Positions 1 to 12,340 of a stretch of 64,000 bases of DNA are shown here, piece after piece (within the stretch, counting starts at the first letter, position 1; each line of letters starts with the position of its first letter). This DNA is from Rutpela maculata (lineage: Eukaryota > Arthropoda > Insecta > Coleoptera > Cerambycidae). Made by a program: the position numbers and the translations under genes. Under the pieces are notes generated by a model. That model was not told the origin of the DNA and ran no database searches. It saw only the letters and a program-made list of their open reading frames with translations. The stretch lies in the NCBI GenBank assembly GCA_936432065.2, contig OW386293.2, forward strand, positions 18,984,234 to 19,048,233, in the 5' to 3' direction.

Positions 1-1130
1 TCCCCTGATTTGGTTATTATAGATATTTCTCAGCTCGTAAGTGTTGTCGTTTAACACTCTGTTTATGACATAAGGTCCTTCATATGGAAAGAGTAGTTTC
101 CCACAAATATTTCTTTTTAGCTTTGATACCTTCAGGCGTTTAACCACTACCCGATCTCCTTCTTTGAATTTTACTTTGATCTTGACCCTTTTGTTAGCAC
201 GTGCCAAATATCTCCTCGTATTTCTTTCCTGACGTGCTCTAACTAGTTGATGAATGTTGTGCAAATTTAAAACGTTATTGTCTGTCCATGGTCTTGTCGG
301 TAAGTGTCCAAACATTGAGACAATGGGAGAAATAAGCGTGATAGTATTCGGAACGTTGTTAATGTAATTTTCAACATCTCTGAGAGCTGAAGGCCATGCA
401 GTGTGATCATTTTGCACAACTAATCTCAGGAATTTGATAACTTCCTGTACATACCGCTCAGATGGATTCGCCTGAGGATGTCTAATGGTAGTGAATATTA
501 ATCGAATGTCTTGGTTTTCTATTGAACTTATAAACCGATCATTACTAAAGTACGTGGCATTATCGGCCAATATTTTCGACGGCTTCCCTATCGTTCTATA
601 GTACTGTTTAAGTTTTTCTTGTGTTGTCCTTGTATTGCAACGCTTCGTAGGGTATAGTTTGACAAATTTTGAGAAAATATCCACAATTATAAGGATATGT
701 TTGTAACCATTGTCATCTGCAATCAGATTACTTATGTAGTCGATTGCGATTAATTCTAGAGGCGATTTGGTAACAATACTATTAACCGTGTCTCTGTTAA
801 TATGATTCTTCGTCTTGCCAATAATACACTGATGACAACCCGAGATTAACTCTTTCGTCAAATTTAAATCTTTCTCCGCGTAGAAAGTTTCCCTAAATAT
901 AAGCCACGTTTTTTCTGATGCCGATGTGTCCATATCTCTCATGTAGGTCTAAAATAATTTTTGTTGCAAAATTCTTGTCGATAACGTATTTTTCTTCTGT
1001 TGAAATGGTTTTTATAATGAAGTTTTCTTTTATGGTGAAACCTTTGTGTGGGTGATGTATGACTTTGTTTCTAAGTTCCTGTAGGTGTGTCTGACTGCGT
1101 AATATTTGTATGGTCGAGTATAACTGCTGT
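1..1130 (-). pseudogene. Integrase region of Gypsy element 1
   Basis: Integrases insert the retrotransposon cDNA into host DNA. On the minus strand, from about 895 to base 1, one frame stays open and runs off the window. It contains the zinc-finger cysteines in GCHQCIIGKTK, the catalytic core aspartates in LIAIDYI and ILADNATYF, the glutamate in ANPSERYVQEV, and a C-terminal GPY/F module (YEGPYVINRV). The N-terminal histidines lie in a different frame, LHERYGHIG at about 945-910, so a frameshift separates the zinc-finger halves near 895-905. It is the downstream part of pol. The DDE triad looks present, but the frameshift makes this copy non-functional unless it is a sequencing error. Confidence 0.85.
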
Positions 1131-3460
1131 TATGTTGTCTCTTCCCGGCTTGTGTTTTATTGTGAATGAGTATTCCTGTATTAAAAGCGACCAACGATAT
1201 ATTCTATTATTTGCAAAGCGGTTTTTCATCAAAAAGCAAAGTGCTGAATGATGTTTCGAGTACGAAGTGATTTGACGTTAAGAAAAAGCTCAATTTCGAG
1301 ATGGAAAATACTACTGACAACATTTCTTTCTCTGAGACAGAATACCTCATCTCGTAGGGTTTTAGTATCCTTGAAACAAAACAAATCGGTGTCTCAACAC
1401 ACCCTTGAACTTGCGTTAATTCAGCAGCAATGATTTTGTCTGAAGCGTCCCATTCCCATTTGACATCTTTTCTCAACAATTCTATCAGCGGAGCCTCTAG
1501 TTCTGACAATCTCGGTATAAACCTTTTGTAATAATTTAGAACTCCCAAAAATCCCCTTAACATTTTCAAATTCATGGGACGAGGATAGTCCTTTATTTCC
1601 CTTACTCTTTCTTGTCCTATACTTATACCCTCTTGCTTGATTTTGTACCCCAGATATTTTACATACGTCCTATAAAATTCGCATTTTCCAATATTTAATT
1701 TTAATCCGGCTTCGTCCAATGCATTCAGTATTATGTTCAAGTGTTGATAATGATTTTCTTCTGTCTCAGAGAATACTAAGATATCATCAATATAATGGAG
1801 ACAGAAAGAATCATACTTGTCCAGGATACACTGCATTGCTCGAACTAAAGCTGAAGATGCGCTTTGTAAACCAAAAGGAACTACTTTTGAATTGAAAAAT
1901 ATGCCCATCTACACTGAAACCTGTGAATTTGCGGGATTCCGGATGCAACGGAATTAGCCAAAATGAGTTTTTTAAGTCTAGTTTGGAAAAAATTGAACTT
2001 TTGCCTACCCTTGACAACATGGTAGCTATTGTTTGAGGCGCATCAAATTGTGATTTAGTTATTGCATTTAAATTTCTCGCATCTAAACAGAGTCTAATAG
2101 AATTTTCTTTCTTTTTTACTACCACCAACGGGTTAATGTAATTAGTTTTTGCAGATTCTATTATACCAGAGTTTAACATATTTTGTAGTTCGATTTCAAC
2201 TAGTTTTCTATGTTTACAAGGAATAGGGTATGTTTTGCATTTAAAAGATTTGGTTTCATCTACTTGAAGCCTGTGAACGTAGCCTGTTGCTACTCTAGCT
2301 TCGAAATTAATTAATGTCACATATTTTTGGAAAAGTTCTTTCATTACTTGTTCATATTTGTCAGGGCAATTTATCGTAAACTCTTCATGCACCCTTTTGT
2401 TAATTAATTGTTTAAATTTTGCTTTCGTCTTATGTTCAACCTCGATTTCATTAACTTGTAATATTTTAGCCCTAAGTACGCTTTGCATTTCATAATTAAT
2501 CTTCGTTTCAATTTTATTTTTACTTCTGTTAGACTTAAGAGTGTTTTGCATTTCATTTACAAAATTTACTTGTTTGTCTTCAATTATTTTAGCTTTGAGT
2601 AAGTTCAATGTTTTATATTTACTCGTAGTTACTTTTTCAACTATTTTATTTTTAATTAACGCTAATATTTTACTTCTAAACTTCTTTTTCTCTCTATTAT
2701 GAATTTTGCAGACATAACCATTTGCTACTTTTGATGCTTTCTTTTCTAATTCACATTCTTGCAACCACTCACGCATTACTACATCATTTTTGTTAGGGCA
2801 TTCCATCCACAACTCTCCGGGCACCTTAAAACTACTATTATGATTTTCGTATGAGCCCATCGTTTCCTCTATACAATTTTCGACTCGTTTATCACTCATA
2901 ATATTATTTATTTCGGCTCCTTGGCCATATTTATTTAATTCGGCTCTTTCGCCATTATCATTATTATTCCGCATTTCACCTAATTTGTACATGGGTACCT
3001 TATTACCCTTTAAAACTATAGACCTTTTACCTAAGTCTATTTTCACACTGAGTTGCGATAATATGTCTTCACCAAGAATGACTTCAAAATTCATGTCTGT
3101 CACTAAAATAAAATTACCCTTAAATTCATGATTATCCACACTAAAATTGGTATTTAAAACCTTGCTGCATTCTGCAAATGTCTTCCCGCTGGCGGTAATT
3201 AAATGTATCTTAGATATTTTAATACAGTCATTCTTATTATCATTTTTTAAATATTTGTAAACTACCTTTTCATTTATTAAACTTATCTCTGAACCTGTAT
3301 CAACTAAAGCTTTAAATTCAGAAGAATTTATCTTAATATCAATCATAGACAATTGACTTGTTTTTATGTTTTGTGTTCCGTTATCACTCTCTGTATCAAT
3401 AAACTCGCGCATATGTCCATAAGTCGTACTTAAAACTAAAATATTGCCTACCGAAAATCC
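1100..3460 (-). pseudogene. Protease, reverse transcriptase and RNase H of Gypsy element 1
   Basis: Pol opens in the -1 frame across the gag stop at about 3450. The aspartic protease motif is ALVDTGSEISLI (about 3300). A linker rich in Lys, Asn and Glu follows. The RT fingers and palm start at INPLVVVKKKENSIRLCLDARNL, with FSKLDLKNSFWLIPLHPE. The frame breaks at about 1905 and continues as VPFGLQSASS, then YIDDILVFSE with the catalytic aspartates intact. RNase H is reduced: the sequence jumps from EWDASDKIIAAELTQVQ to FVSRILKPYEMRYSVSEKEML, and its end, RIYRWSLLIQEY, is in another frame near 1215. This is a decayed Ty3/Gypsy polymerase. Confidence 0.88.
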
Positions 3461-5079
3461 TGGTTTCTAGGCCTTTCATTGATTTGTGAAATTGTCTCAA
3501 TCCTATTTAAATTTTGTTGTGAATTATTTCTTTCCCCATTGTCCCTTTGCAAATTTGTGTTTGTAACCTGCGCGTATGTCCGTCTATCTGTTTTCCCGTC
3601 TTGTTCTTGTGCTTTCCTGTCTTCCCAGCGCACTTGTCGCCTATCATTCCCTTGAATTGCATAATTATTATATTGTCTATTTTCGTTCCCATTATACGTG
3701 CGTTTTTCATTGTAATTGTTGTTCCTATTTTGATTATAAGAGTTAAAATTTCTATTTTGGTTCCCGTCTTCATAATTTCTATATCTGTCGTAATTTTGAT
3801 TCTCGTATCTAAAATTTTGTCGATTGTTAAAATTTTGCCCATCATTTGTATAATCTCGTGAGGTTTTCCTCCAACCTACCCTATGGTCGTCTATACCTCT
3901 TAAATATTCTATCAAGTTATCAAGTGTCTCGATTCTTTGTGTAATTATTACGTTATGGATGTCATCTGAGAAGTGTCTCGCCAAATAACAAACCATTTCC
4001 CCTTCACTGAAACTTGGTTCTAAATGTGTAATGTTATAAATTTTTCGTAGTACATAAGTTTCCCTGCTGATGCCCAAATTTTCGTTATATTTCCCGTTGA
4101 ACAAATTAAATCTTACTTTTTGCTGAGTATATTTGCTCCAATATTGTTTGATAACGAGTTTTTCAAACTCATCATAAGTGTCAAATTTGCTTTCAATCAT
4201 TTCATACCAGTATACAGCTTCTCCCTTTAGCCAATTTTGTATGTTGTGCTTTAAGCTAGCACCGGGGTGTAGTGTGTCCATTTGTTGTCGTAATCTGGTT
4301 AAAAATACCTTCGGATGTGTTCGTGTGTCTCCGTAAAAATAGAACAGTGTTTTAGTGCATGCATGTGTGTGTAATGTAGGTATTGTGTGTGTTTCTCTGT
4401 CCCTTTTTAACATCTGCGTATTCGTCTCCATCTTCTTATCATGTTCTTTCAATTTATTTGTTAATGTTTCATCCTGTTTCTTCATTCTATCAACTTCTGC
4501 GAAGCCTCTCACAATTAGGTCCTCCACGTTAAGTCTAATCGCTGCTTCCATCCCCTCTGCTGTTGACTTGAGTTTGGTATCAATGTCTTCGATGATATCA
4601 TCTGTCATTATTTCCAACTTGCCTTCTACATTATCCATTCTTCCTTTCATTCCTTCTACACGTTCCTCCAATTTCTTGTTATTTTCTGTAATTTCCCTAA
4701 TAGTTGTTTGCAGCTTATTGTTTAATTCTTCCTTGTTTTCGTCCATCTTCTTTTTCATTTCATTCAATTTCTTGTTTGTTTCTTCCATTTTATTAGTCAC
4801 ATTTTGGTTTATTTCGTGTTTCGTGTCCTCCATTTTGGAACTCAGACAAGTCATCATCGCCATCAACTGTTGAAAAATGTCAGGTTGTGGTGTATCACGT
4901 GTATCACCTGACTGACGTGTATCATGTTGATCTTGTTCTATGTTGTTTAGAGTGTTGTGTTCTTGTTCGGTGTCATGTTGTTCTTCTGTGTTGTATCGAA
5001 TGATGTTTTCTTGTGTTGAGGTGCCTGGTGTTTGCTCGGAGTTAGCCATACCTGCTATTTTACCTGATTTTAGGTGCAT
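3448..5079 (-). CDS. Gag polyprotein of Gypsy element 1
   Basis: 543-residue ORF upstream of pol. After a Gln/Thr-rich start it has a long heptad-like Lys/Glu coiled coil (about residues 75-220). A Ty3-type capsid region follows, with TRLRQQMDTL, WLKGEAVYWYEMIESKFDTY, FEKLVIKQYW and ETYVLRKIYN (about residues 255-390). The tail is Asn/Arg/Tyr-rich (NNRQNFRYENQNYDRYRNYE). No CCHC zinc knuckle is visible, so RNA binding is probably through the basic tail. The start is uncertain: the second Met (MANSEQTPG) is equally plausible. Gag forms the virus-like particle. It is intact while pol is broken, so it could still be expressed. Confidence 0.85.
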   Translation of the reverse strand: MHLKSGKIAGMANSEQTPGTSTQENIIRYNTEEQHDTEQEHNTLNNIEQDQHDTRQSGDTRDTPQPDIFQQLMAMMTCLSSKMEDTKHEINQNVTNKMEETNKKLNEMKKKMDENKEELNNKLQTTIREITENNKKLEERVEGMKGRMDNVEGKLEIMTDDIIEDIDTKLKSTAEGMEAAIRLNVEDLIVRGFAEVDRMKKQDETLTNKLKEHDKKMETNTQMLKRDRETHTIPTLHTHACTKTLFYFYGDTRTHPKVFLTRLRQQMDTLHPGASLKHNIQNWLKGEAVYWYEMIESKFDTYDEFEKLVIKQYWSKYTQQKVRFNLFNGKYNENLGISRETYVLRKIYNITHLEPSFSEGEMVCYLARHFSDDIHNVIITQRIETLDNLIEYLRGIDDHRVGWRKTSRDYTNDGQNFNNRQNFRYENQNYDRYRNYEDGNQNRNFNSYNQNRNNNYNEKRTYNGNENRQYNNYAIQGNDRRQVRWEDRKAQEQDGKTDRRTYAQVTNTNLQRDNGERNNSQQNLNRIETISQINERPRNQDFR

Positions 5080-5244
5080 GTACTCCTCAAAATTTTATTA
5101 TATGTAATTATTACCAAATTGATTTAATTTATTATACTATTGTAGTATTAATCGTTTCTTATTGCCAGAAAATTATTTATTAAAGTATCAAAAATGTTAA
5201 TTATTATGATATTTGTTTGACAATGCCAAGAATGTTTACAAAAC

Positions 5245-5264
5245 GCCCCACGTTACGGATGCCA
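5245..5264 (-). other. Candidate primer binding site, tRNA-Lys-like
   Basis: Read on the minus strand this begins TGG and ends AACGTGGGGC, the latter matching the inner part of a tRNA-Lys primer site. The middle differs from the usual form by substitutions and two extra bases. It lies about 165 bases upstream of gag, as expected for a 5' leader. The degenerate middle keeps confidence low. Confidence 0.4.
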
Positions 5265-5268
5265 TAAA

Positions 5269-7926
5269 TGTACTGTTTATGCGTGCTAAAAAAGAAGAAG
5301 AAGAAGAAGAATTTGGTGTAATGATTAATACTGAGTAATGTTGTATAGCAAACAAAAACAGAACACTATTAATAGAGTTGGACGCCAGATGGATTAGACC
5401 ATCAAAAAAAAAACTGACAGGCGAAAACACTCGTCACTGTCTAATAAAGCCAGAGCACAAGAAAGTTTGCAATCGTGCATACAACTCCCTCCCAGTAGTC
5501 GGTTCCTGTGGATAAATTCTTGGTTTGGCAGAAGCAAATAAACAGTAATTGAAATGAAATAATTATAAATTTAATGTTCTGAATGGTTCTTATCTTTTCA
5601 AACTACACACACAAAAGGTTTACAAAATACTATAAACTAAAAAAAAATTAAAGAAAATTGAAATTGGCCTTTTGTTCTAGTTAAATTTGGTTGCAACCTA
5701 TGTCAATTAAAGAAAATGAAAATGTTTGTATATTAAGGTACCTTGTAAATTTTATTTATATTGAAGACTTTTACCTCCACTCCTGAGCTTAGACGTCGCT
5801 CACTGAAATGATGGTACTTGTTGACGATGTTCAGACTATATGAGGAGACGGTATCCAAATCGACTAAATTTTGGTCCTGGGTAAATTTCTTGTTTGAAAT
5901 TGATGAGAAAGCACTTTATTTTAAATTTCACTTATCGATGCACTGGTATTAATTATGCACCTAATTACCTTTTTGGTTGAGAAGTGTAACTGTAACCACA
6001 CAGCTACGACTCTATAAACTTGGGATTGACAATTCTCATACTAATTATAACAAATTTTAATTATATAACGAAGAATACTTATTTTCTGATTTCTTTCAAA
6101 ACTCTTGTCACGTTTTTTTCCAAAAATCCAACTGACATTTTTCTCTTGTCAAATTAAAATTCATAACCTTTTGGCATCTTAATAAATATTCCAGTTTTAT
6201 ACAAAATTTTCTTAACACTACTTAAAACTAAATTGAAAACCCACTCAGAACTTGCATTTAACTCTAACGCATAAATAAACAGTATTTAAACACATTACAA
6301 AAATTTCAAATTGAAATCAATGAGTATCTCTGTTTCAATTCCTTCCTTCTCATAAACACATGTTTAGAAGTATAGTGCAAAGGTGATACTCCACAAAATG
6401 TTCCTAAAAGTAACTACTATAATACCCTCTCACACCTGGACAACAATTCATGGCCTTGCAAAGCTTTTAAATAAAGTCCTCACAGTGTTATAGCCGGAGT
6501 GGCTCAAAGTCAACTTTTTATTATGAAAGCGCCCCCCTAAACCAACAAACCACAGAAAATCCTAGATGGGGAGTGCATGCAGATAGTTATTTTAAAAACT
6601 TCAAACTAATCAATATTCTTCGAGAAGAGTTCCACAAATCATTTTAATTAGTCAATTTGGAATGTTTTCCCACTTAATTTTCACTTTTCAAAATGTTCTC
6701 CCATACACAAATGTCCCTTTTATTAGGTTTTATTATTTTAATTAGTTTATTTGGCAGCACAATATGAGGTATAACATCTTAAAACTAGTGAAAACTTATA
6801 TTAACAAAAGTACTTGTATTTCATATCCAGTTACGTCATATTTACTACCAGTTGCTATATTTAATGTTTTAATAAAATTCATTCACCTCAACCTATACAG
6901 AGAGAGACTCGTGTATGCAAAATTTCCATGTCTGGAGAATAGAACAGAGACGTGCAATGAGTGTTTAACCTTCAGTCTAAAAGCTTCAATGGCTACAACT
7001 AGTTTATTAAGTCGTGATCGTGGATGACATAGCAATATATATCAAATTTTATAATTTTCTCAACATTTTGAAATTTTGGAAGTGTACAACTTCAAAAATA
7101 AATTTTTGAGATTTTCTTCACACATCGCATCTTTTTATACCTTACTTCAAGACTAAAATGTGAAAGACTCAGGTTTTTATCTTAAAAATTTTGACAAAAA
7201 CTGATATTTTGAAACTAATTTGTTTAATAACAAATTACGCTCAAGGACTATTGCTAGTAACTTTTGGTATGTTGTTCCTGACATGTTCAGAGATGTATTC
7301 TCAAAAGTTACCGCTTCCCGGAATTTTTCCGAAGTGAAAATCTCTGTTGACTCCACTATATTACGTACTTATATTTTCCTAGACTTTTAGTGTGTCATCT
7401 ATTTTTATTTTTAAAACTAATATCATAATCTTTTTCAGCATGAAATTTTCTGTAACGTATTTTGCACACTCAGATTTTTCTAGACTTTAGTATGTTAAAA
7501 AGATACCAACAACGAACTAAAAAATTCAAACCCCGTCCTTTTAGGAATTAGTTCCACTCAAAAATCTATATCTACTCTACTATAAGAGCTAAAATTTGGC
7601 AAAATTGTAAGTGATATTGATAACAATCCAAGCAATGAAAATGAGCATAATCCGTGCGGAGGCAAATTCACTCATCTTATCTGACTGTGGCCTTTAGAAA
7701 CATATTTTTCATGTGTACAAATATTCAGTTAGTATTTAAAAAGTGAAAAACAGAACATTTATACCTTTCATCGATAAACTTCGGAAACCGCTAGCCGAAC
7801 AATAAAATCAAAGACCGCAGTGTCCTTGTTTCAGAAGGTGGTGAAAATTTTGCGGCATGCATATTGACCATATTAATTTGCGGAAACAAAAATTTGATAG
7901 CCCTTAAAGCCCCCCCACCCCCCCCC
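5269..7926. other. No gene seen; probable 5' LTR plus AT-rich sequence
   Basis: The first part, next to the primer binding site, should hold the 5' LTR of Gypsy element 1, but no partner LTR exists in the window to define it. The short open frames here, such as 6764-7027, have no recognisable domain and no codon signature. A poly-C run at about 7911-7929 borders the next element. Confidence 0.5.
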
Positions 7927-8536
7927 CCCTAGACGATCAATATAATTGCACAATGTTAATATTATTGATCGTGTAGGATCTATACTGATGAAAATATTGA
8001 GAATTGCGTAAAGTTTGAGCAAGTTAAATATTTATTGCTCAATATTAATTATTGCACAAACTTATTGCGATGTCTAGGGTAGGTACGGCGCAATACTTAC
8101 TCAATTAACAATGAAAATGGAGATGACAACACCTCCGGTTGCAACTAAAACAGCGCGTGATTTATTGGTAGAATTTATTTAGTTATATAGGGAGTTTCCG
8201 AATGACAGAAGTAACCATCTCTAATAATTTTTCATTTCAAAGGTTGCATTATCCATACGCAGGAGATTTTGAAAATCCCTGGGTTCGCTTATTATCAAAT
8301 CACTCAGTAGTGTTTCGTGTGTGTATTCAGCTATTTTTTATACCGCTCTTTGGACCATCTTCGCTTTCTTTTTGCACAAGCAAAACTTAGAACACTAGCC
8401 AAATAAGCTCTTTTTCTGGACATTTCAAAGAGAACCGTTTCAACTGATAATTGCACACCGTGTTGGTGTAGGGCAAACCAGTAGTTCAATAAAAATTGCA
8501 CCATTTATATTGCACAAATATATTGATCGTCTAGGG
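7927..8536. mobile_element. MITE E, 610 bp with 18-bp terminal inverted repeats
   Basis: The left end CCCTAGACGATCAATATA is repeated exactly in inverted orientation at 8519-8536. The inverted match may reach further out as AAAGCCC on both sides, past the left poly-C run. Inside there is no transposase-like ORF; the 62-codon frame at 8202-8390 is not recognisable. This is a non-autonomous cut-and-paste element of unassigned superfamily. No clean target duplication was found. Confidence 0.7.
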
Positions 8537-8569
8537 AGGGCTTTTTAGGCTTCACACCACAGCGTCATA

Positions 8570-8811
8570 CATTTTTAGTCCCTTCAAATTAGTTAAAAAA
8601 TCGCTGTTTTATGGAAAATCTTCCCACAGTTATGAGACCTGTAAGAAGAGAAGTATTTTGGTTGTATAAATATGATTTTCACCCCCCGCAATTCTAAAAA
8701 GGGTGGTTTTTGAGAAATATATACATACAACGCGTCGCACTTTTCATGGAGCCACTCTCATATCTCGCTCATCTGATATCCGAATATTTTGAAATTTTGG
8801 TGGTGAATATA
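8570..8811 (+). repeat. Palindromic repeat A, outer left arm
   Basis: This stretch is the inverted copy, with scattered mismatches, of sequence around 18070-18180 and 19103-19250. Examples are CACTTTTCATGGAGCCAC against GTGGCTCCATGAAAAGTG, and GTGGTTTTTGAGAAATAT against its complement at about 19108-19125. The arm is cut at 8811 by insertion of the errantivirus-like element and resumes at 17202. Confidence 0.8.
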
Positions 8812-9175
8812 TGTTAGATCACGGTTCACATGAATGACTTTTTAAAAAAGGTTTATTTATTTAATAGAGCCAACGTTGGCTCTTGGAGAAGGAATTAGAA
8901 TAATAAATTAGAAGTGTTGCATTCTAACTGAGCTTAATAACTGATTCAACAAAGCGTGTTTAGTCATATTTATAACATACAGAACCTGAGTAAGCAAAAT
9001 ATATAACAAAGGAATTGCAGTTCTGCAGTCTGCACAAGATATGAGAAACAAAGGTGTAATATGATATCTTGAAGATAAGCAATTAATAAGAGAAGTCGTT
9101 ATCATGTAATATGATATGCCTGTGAAGGTTAGTTACGACTAAGTCTTGGTAATAAGCGTATAATTTTATATAACA
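8812..9175 (-). repeat. 3' LTR of element 2
   Basis: Begins TGTTAGATCACGG and ends TATATAACA on the plus strand. It is identical to 16838-17201 except for A/G near 8866 and C/T near 8934. A polypurine tract (AAGGGGGAAGT on the minus strand, about 9176-9186) adjoins it. Confidence 0.94.
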
Positions 9176-9416
9176 ACTTCCCCCTTAATAAAAAAGTTGA
9201 TGTTATGCAGCAACTTTTGAAAATTGTTAAAACGTTAAATGAATATAATGCAAAAATAAATTGAAACAATGTTGAATGAATACAAAGCAAAATAATAAAA
9301 TAATGTAAAAGGTAAAATTGGTAAGCGATAATAAAACATTACATAAGGTAATAAGGATAAAATACAATAGTCTAAATTAATAGACAAAGGTAAAACTCCA
9401 CATGAAAGTCTATGTT

Positions 9417-11108
9417 AACTCGATGTCCTCTTCTTCTTGAGGTCTAATACCGGGTCGCTTTCTTGGAGGGATCAGTCTAGGAAATTTGGTAAATACTCTG
9501 CTTCGCTCTGAAGGAGGTGAAGGAAGGTTATCCGTTGAGGGTTGGATTCGCAATGCTCCACATCTTCTTCTTCTTCTGCATTTACAAGTTATGTAAAGTA
9601 GAACTAATAGGATGATGAGAGTGATTATGAAGTATGTGAACCAAAAGGTTCGTTTATGAGGTCATCTAGGTCTTTGGAATATTGCTCTAGTTTGTTTTTA
9701 GCAATATCTAAATCTTCTATGTCGAGACTGTTTAATTTAAGCGGTTTTAATTTTGGAATTTCGATTTTGTCGGGCATGTGATTGCAGCATTCAAAAGGAA
9801 TTTGGATTGGATGTGAATTGTCCTTAATTTCGGAAAAGTCTTTAGCACACATTCGAGTAATGCCTGCATAGGCGTAACATTCTGGTTGTAGTTTTATCCT
9901 TGACTAATGATGAAGGAAGTTTGACAATTTTCTGGGAGTTTCGGCAATGGTTTTAATATTCTAGCTTCACAAATGGCATTTTGGTCGATAGGATAAGCAA
10001 ACAGGTTCGAACATAGTTTGGTTCCAAAATAAAGAGGTTTGCATTCTTTCAAATTTTGTATAGGTATGTACATTAAAGAATCATCGTCTCTCGCGATAAA
10101 CTTTTGTGAAATTGATAAAAAGTGATGTAGACCAGTTCTGTTATCAAGTATAGGTATAGGGTACAGACGATAGGTGTTGTAATTTTGAGGTTCAATGAGA
10201 GGTATTGTTAAAACAAATATTAAGTTAGAATCTAGTTGAAAACCTTTTAGTTCAATAATATCCAGATATTGAGCAACTGCTGATAGTTTAATTGGAAGAG
10301 GTAAATTGTTCCTTCGCAAACTCTGTGAAATCTCTTGTAACGCCGTTACTAAGTGATCAGGTGTTATGATTGATGAATGAATAATTCCTAATCTGGCGAA
10401 TGTTATTGAATTTAAAATATCATTTAGATTGTCTTCGATATACAGATAGCTGGCCATTAGTTGTTCGGAAATGTATAGGAATTTTAATTTTATTTCGGCA
10501 GCTTGGATCGTTTGAGTCATGGTTTGAATTGTGTGCTCGATTTCTTTGATATCTTTGTTAAATGTTTCCTCATCAATTTGTAATTTTTGTATAGTTGAGT
10601 TGAAATTTTTGATAACAGAAGTTGTAACTGAGATTTGATTTTTGATTACGTTTTCTAATTGATGTTCGTCATTATTTAATTTATTTATACAGTTAGTGTA
10701 GTACTCGCCATCTTCGGCGTCTAAGTTTCCGGTAATTGATTTGAATATTGTTCCGAAACCGTTAAGTATTCCGCGTTTATATCTCTTTGTGTCTGAAAAG
10801 ACTTCATCAAATTTCGTTTTTATCGAACTAGCTATTTGCATTCAAAGGTTAAACTCTGTTTTAACTTCGCTTCTAAACAGGATTGATTTTTGGTCAGCAC
10901 CATCGAGCGTGTTCAAGATTCTGTCTAAATTATTTTGATTTTTGTCAAAAGCTAGTTTAAGGGATGAAATATTTTTATGCACTAGCAGAGTCCATTTGTC
11001 ATTTGTCACCACGATGTCCGTGTCTTGGTGATAGTATACACCAACAGTGTTATTGATCGGGGTAATTTTGTATTGACAGAGTGCTGATCCGAACAGCAGG
11101 AGAAACCT
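9417..11108 (-). pseudogene. Env-like fusion glycoprotein remnant of element 2
   Basis: Errantivirus env proteins are homologues of baculovirus F fusion glycoproteins and act at the membrane. A likely splice acceptor (TTATTTTCAG on the minus strand, about 11109-11118) precedes a hydrophobic signal-like FLLLFGSALC. The furin-like site and fusion-peptide region are at RYKRGILNGFGTIFKSITGN (about 10780-10720), followed by heptad-like helices. A transmembrane stretch (FIITLIILLVLLYI) and a tail with RRRRR lie at about 9640-9560. The reading frame is broken three times: a TGA in frame just before 10841, a frameshift near 9890, and another near 9645 that moves the transmembrane segment out of frame. 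This copy cannot make a full-length protein as sequenced. Confidence 0.85.
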
Positions 11109-11146
11109 GAAAATAAATTTAATTTTCAGTATATGGTTTCATTCTA

Positions 11147-12340
11147 TCAAAATTTAGTTTCTTGTTTGGTTTCGAGATTTAATAGGGTAGCAGAATTTTG
11201 AAAAATTTCTTTTATCTTAAAGGGACCGTTAAATTTGTTTTGTAGTTTGTTCTTAATTTGTGATTCTTTTACATAAACTAAGTCACCTATTTTGTATTCA
11301 GGTCGTTTTTGGGGAATATTTCTGTCGAAGCGAACTTTTGCTTTCTCTTTTTGAGATTGTGTTCGACTACGGGCTATTTTATAGTAGTGGGATATTCTAT
11401 TGTTTAAATCTCTAACGTATTTAGTTATTAATTCTTTTTGGTTGTACAAAGTTTCGGGTGGTCTGTTAGATGTATGACCAAAGATAAGTTCATATGGGGT
11501 AAAATCGTGTGTTTTATTTACCAAATTGTTATAGCATATTACTGCATATGGTAAAATCGTGAAAGGATGTTCGTTTGGGTTTTCAGTTTTGTGGACTCTT
11601 ATCATTTCGGCTAAAGTAGCATGAAATCTTTCTATGGATCCGTTCGATTGGGGATGTCCTACGCTTGAATAAGTTAATTTTATGTCGTAGAGGGTGCAGA
11701 GATCTTTGAGCAAGCGGTTGTCAAATTCGCCACCGTAATCGCAATGGATTCTTAATGGGGTACCATAATGTTGGAAATATAACAACAAAGTGTTTACGAC
11801 AGATTTTGCGGATTTATCCGGGACTGCATATGCTTGCGTGAATTTAGTTAATTCGTCGCGAATGGTTAAAGCGTAATTTCGAGTAGGGAATTCAAATAAA
11901 TCGATATTAATTCTTTCGAATGGCGTTCTCGGGGTTTCTGTGACTACTAGAGGGTTATTAAGGTTTTTCCGGCATACTTTAGTCTTTTGGCAAGTTTCGC
12001 AGTTTTTTATAAAATTTTCAACGTCTTTAGTTAGACCTTGCCAAGTGTATTTTTCTCTAATTCTTTTAATCGTTTCATTTATTCCGCGATGTAGATTATT
12101 TTTACCAAAATGATTTTGCTCCAATATAATTGGAATTTCATCTTCGTCGGCAGTTCTGACGATATCTTGACAAATTACTACTTTTAAGTCTCTTTCTGCA
12201 AAAATTAATGATAGAATTTCGAGTATGGGGAGGTCTAGGTTATTTTCGACAAAGTATGTCTTAGAAAGATCTAAAACATCTTGGTTTTTAAATAATACCA
12301 AAAATAGATGTTCAATTACAGATTCGATATCAAAAGGTAG
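11147..12340 (-). pseudogene. Integrase of element 2
   Basis: The open frame 12301-11147 holds a full integrase: zinc-finger residues around HRGINETIKRIREKYTWQG and FIKNCETCQKTK, and catalytic core RINIDLFEFPT, RIHCDYGGEFDN and HPQSNGSIERFHATLAEM carrying the D, D and E. A C-terminal GPF-type module follows (FNGPFKIKEIF). It is separated from RNase H by a frameshift at about 12300-12360, so it is not translated as part of this pol. All three catalytic residues appear intact. Confidence 0.88.

Larger units (their letters stand above)
1..5264 (-). mobile_element. Ty3/Gypsy LTR retrotransposon 1, partial
   Basis: Minus-strand element reading gag (5079 to 3448), protease and reverse transcriptase (about 3460 to 1207), RNase H tail (about 1250 to 1100) and integrase (about 1130 to the window edge). 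This order is that of Ty3/Gypsy. The 3' end and 3' LTR lie left of the window. A degenerate primer binding site sits at 5245-5264, so the 5' LTR should begin just right of it, but I could not mark its outer end. Gag is one long ORF, whereas pol has at least three frame breaks and an RNase H deletion. No env is visible because the element is cut. Confidence 0.88.

Noticed and set aside
4355..4873. 172-codon plus-strand ORF
   Set aside because: Antisense shadow of the Gag coiled coil on the minus strand; hydrophobic composition is the complement of Lys/Glu codons.
6764..7027. 87-codon ORF
   Set aside because: No recognised domain, no codon signal, no splice context; likely chance.
8908..9105. 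65-codon ORF present twice (also 16934-17131)
   Set aside because: Both lie in the LTRs; duplication comes from the LTR pair, not from a gene.
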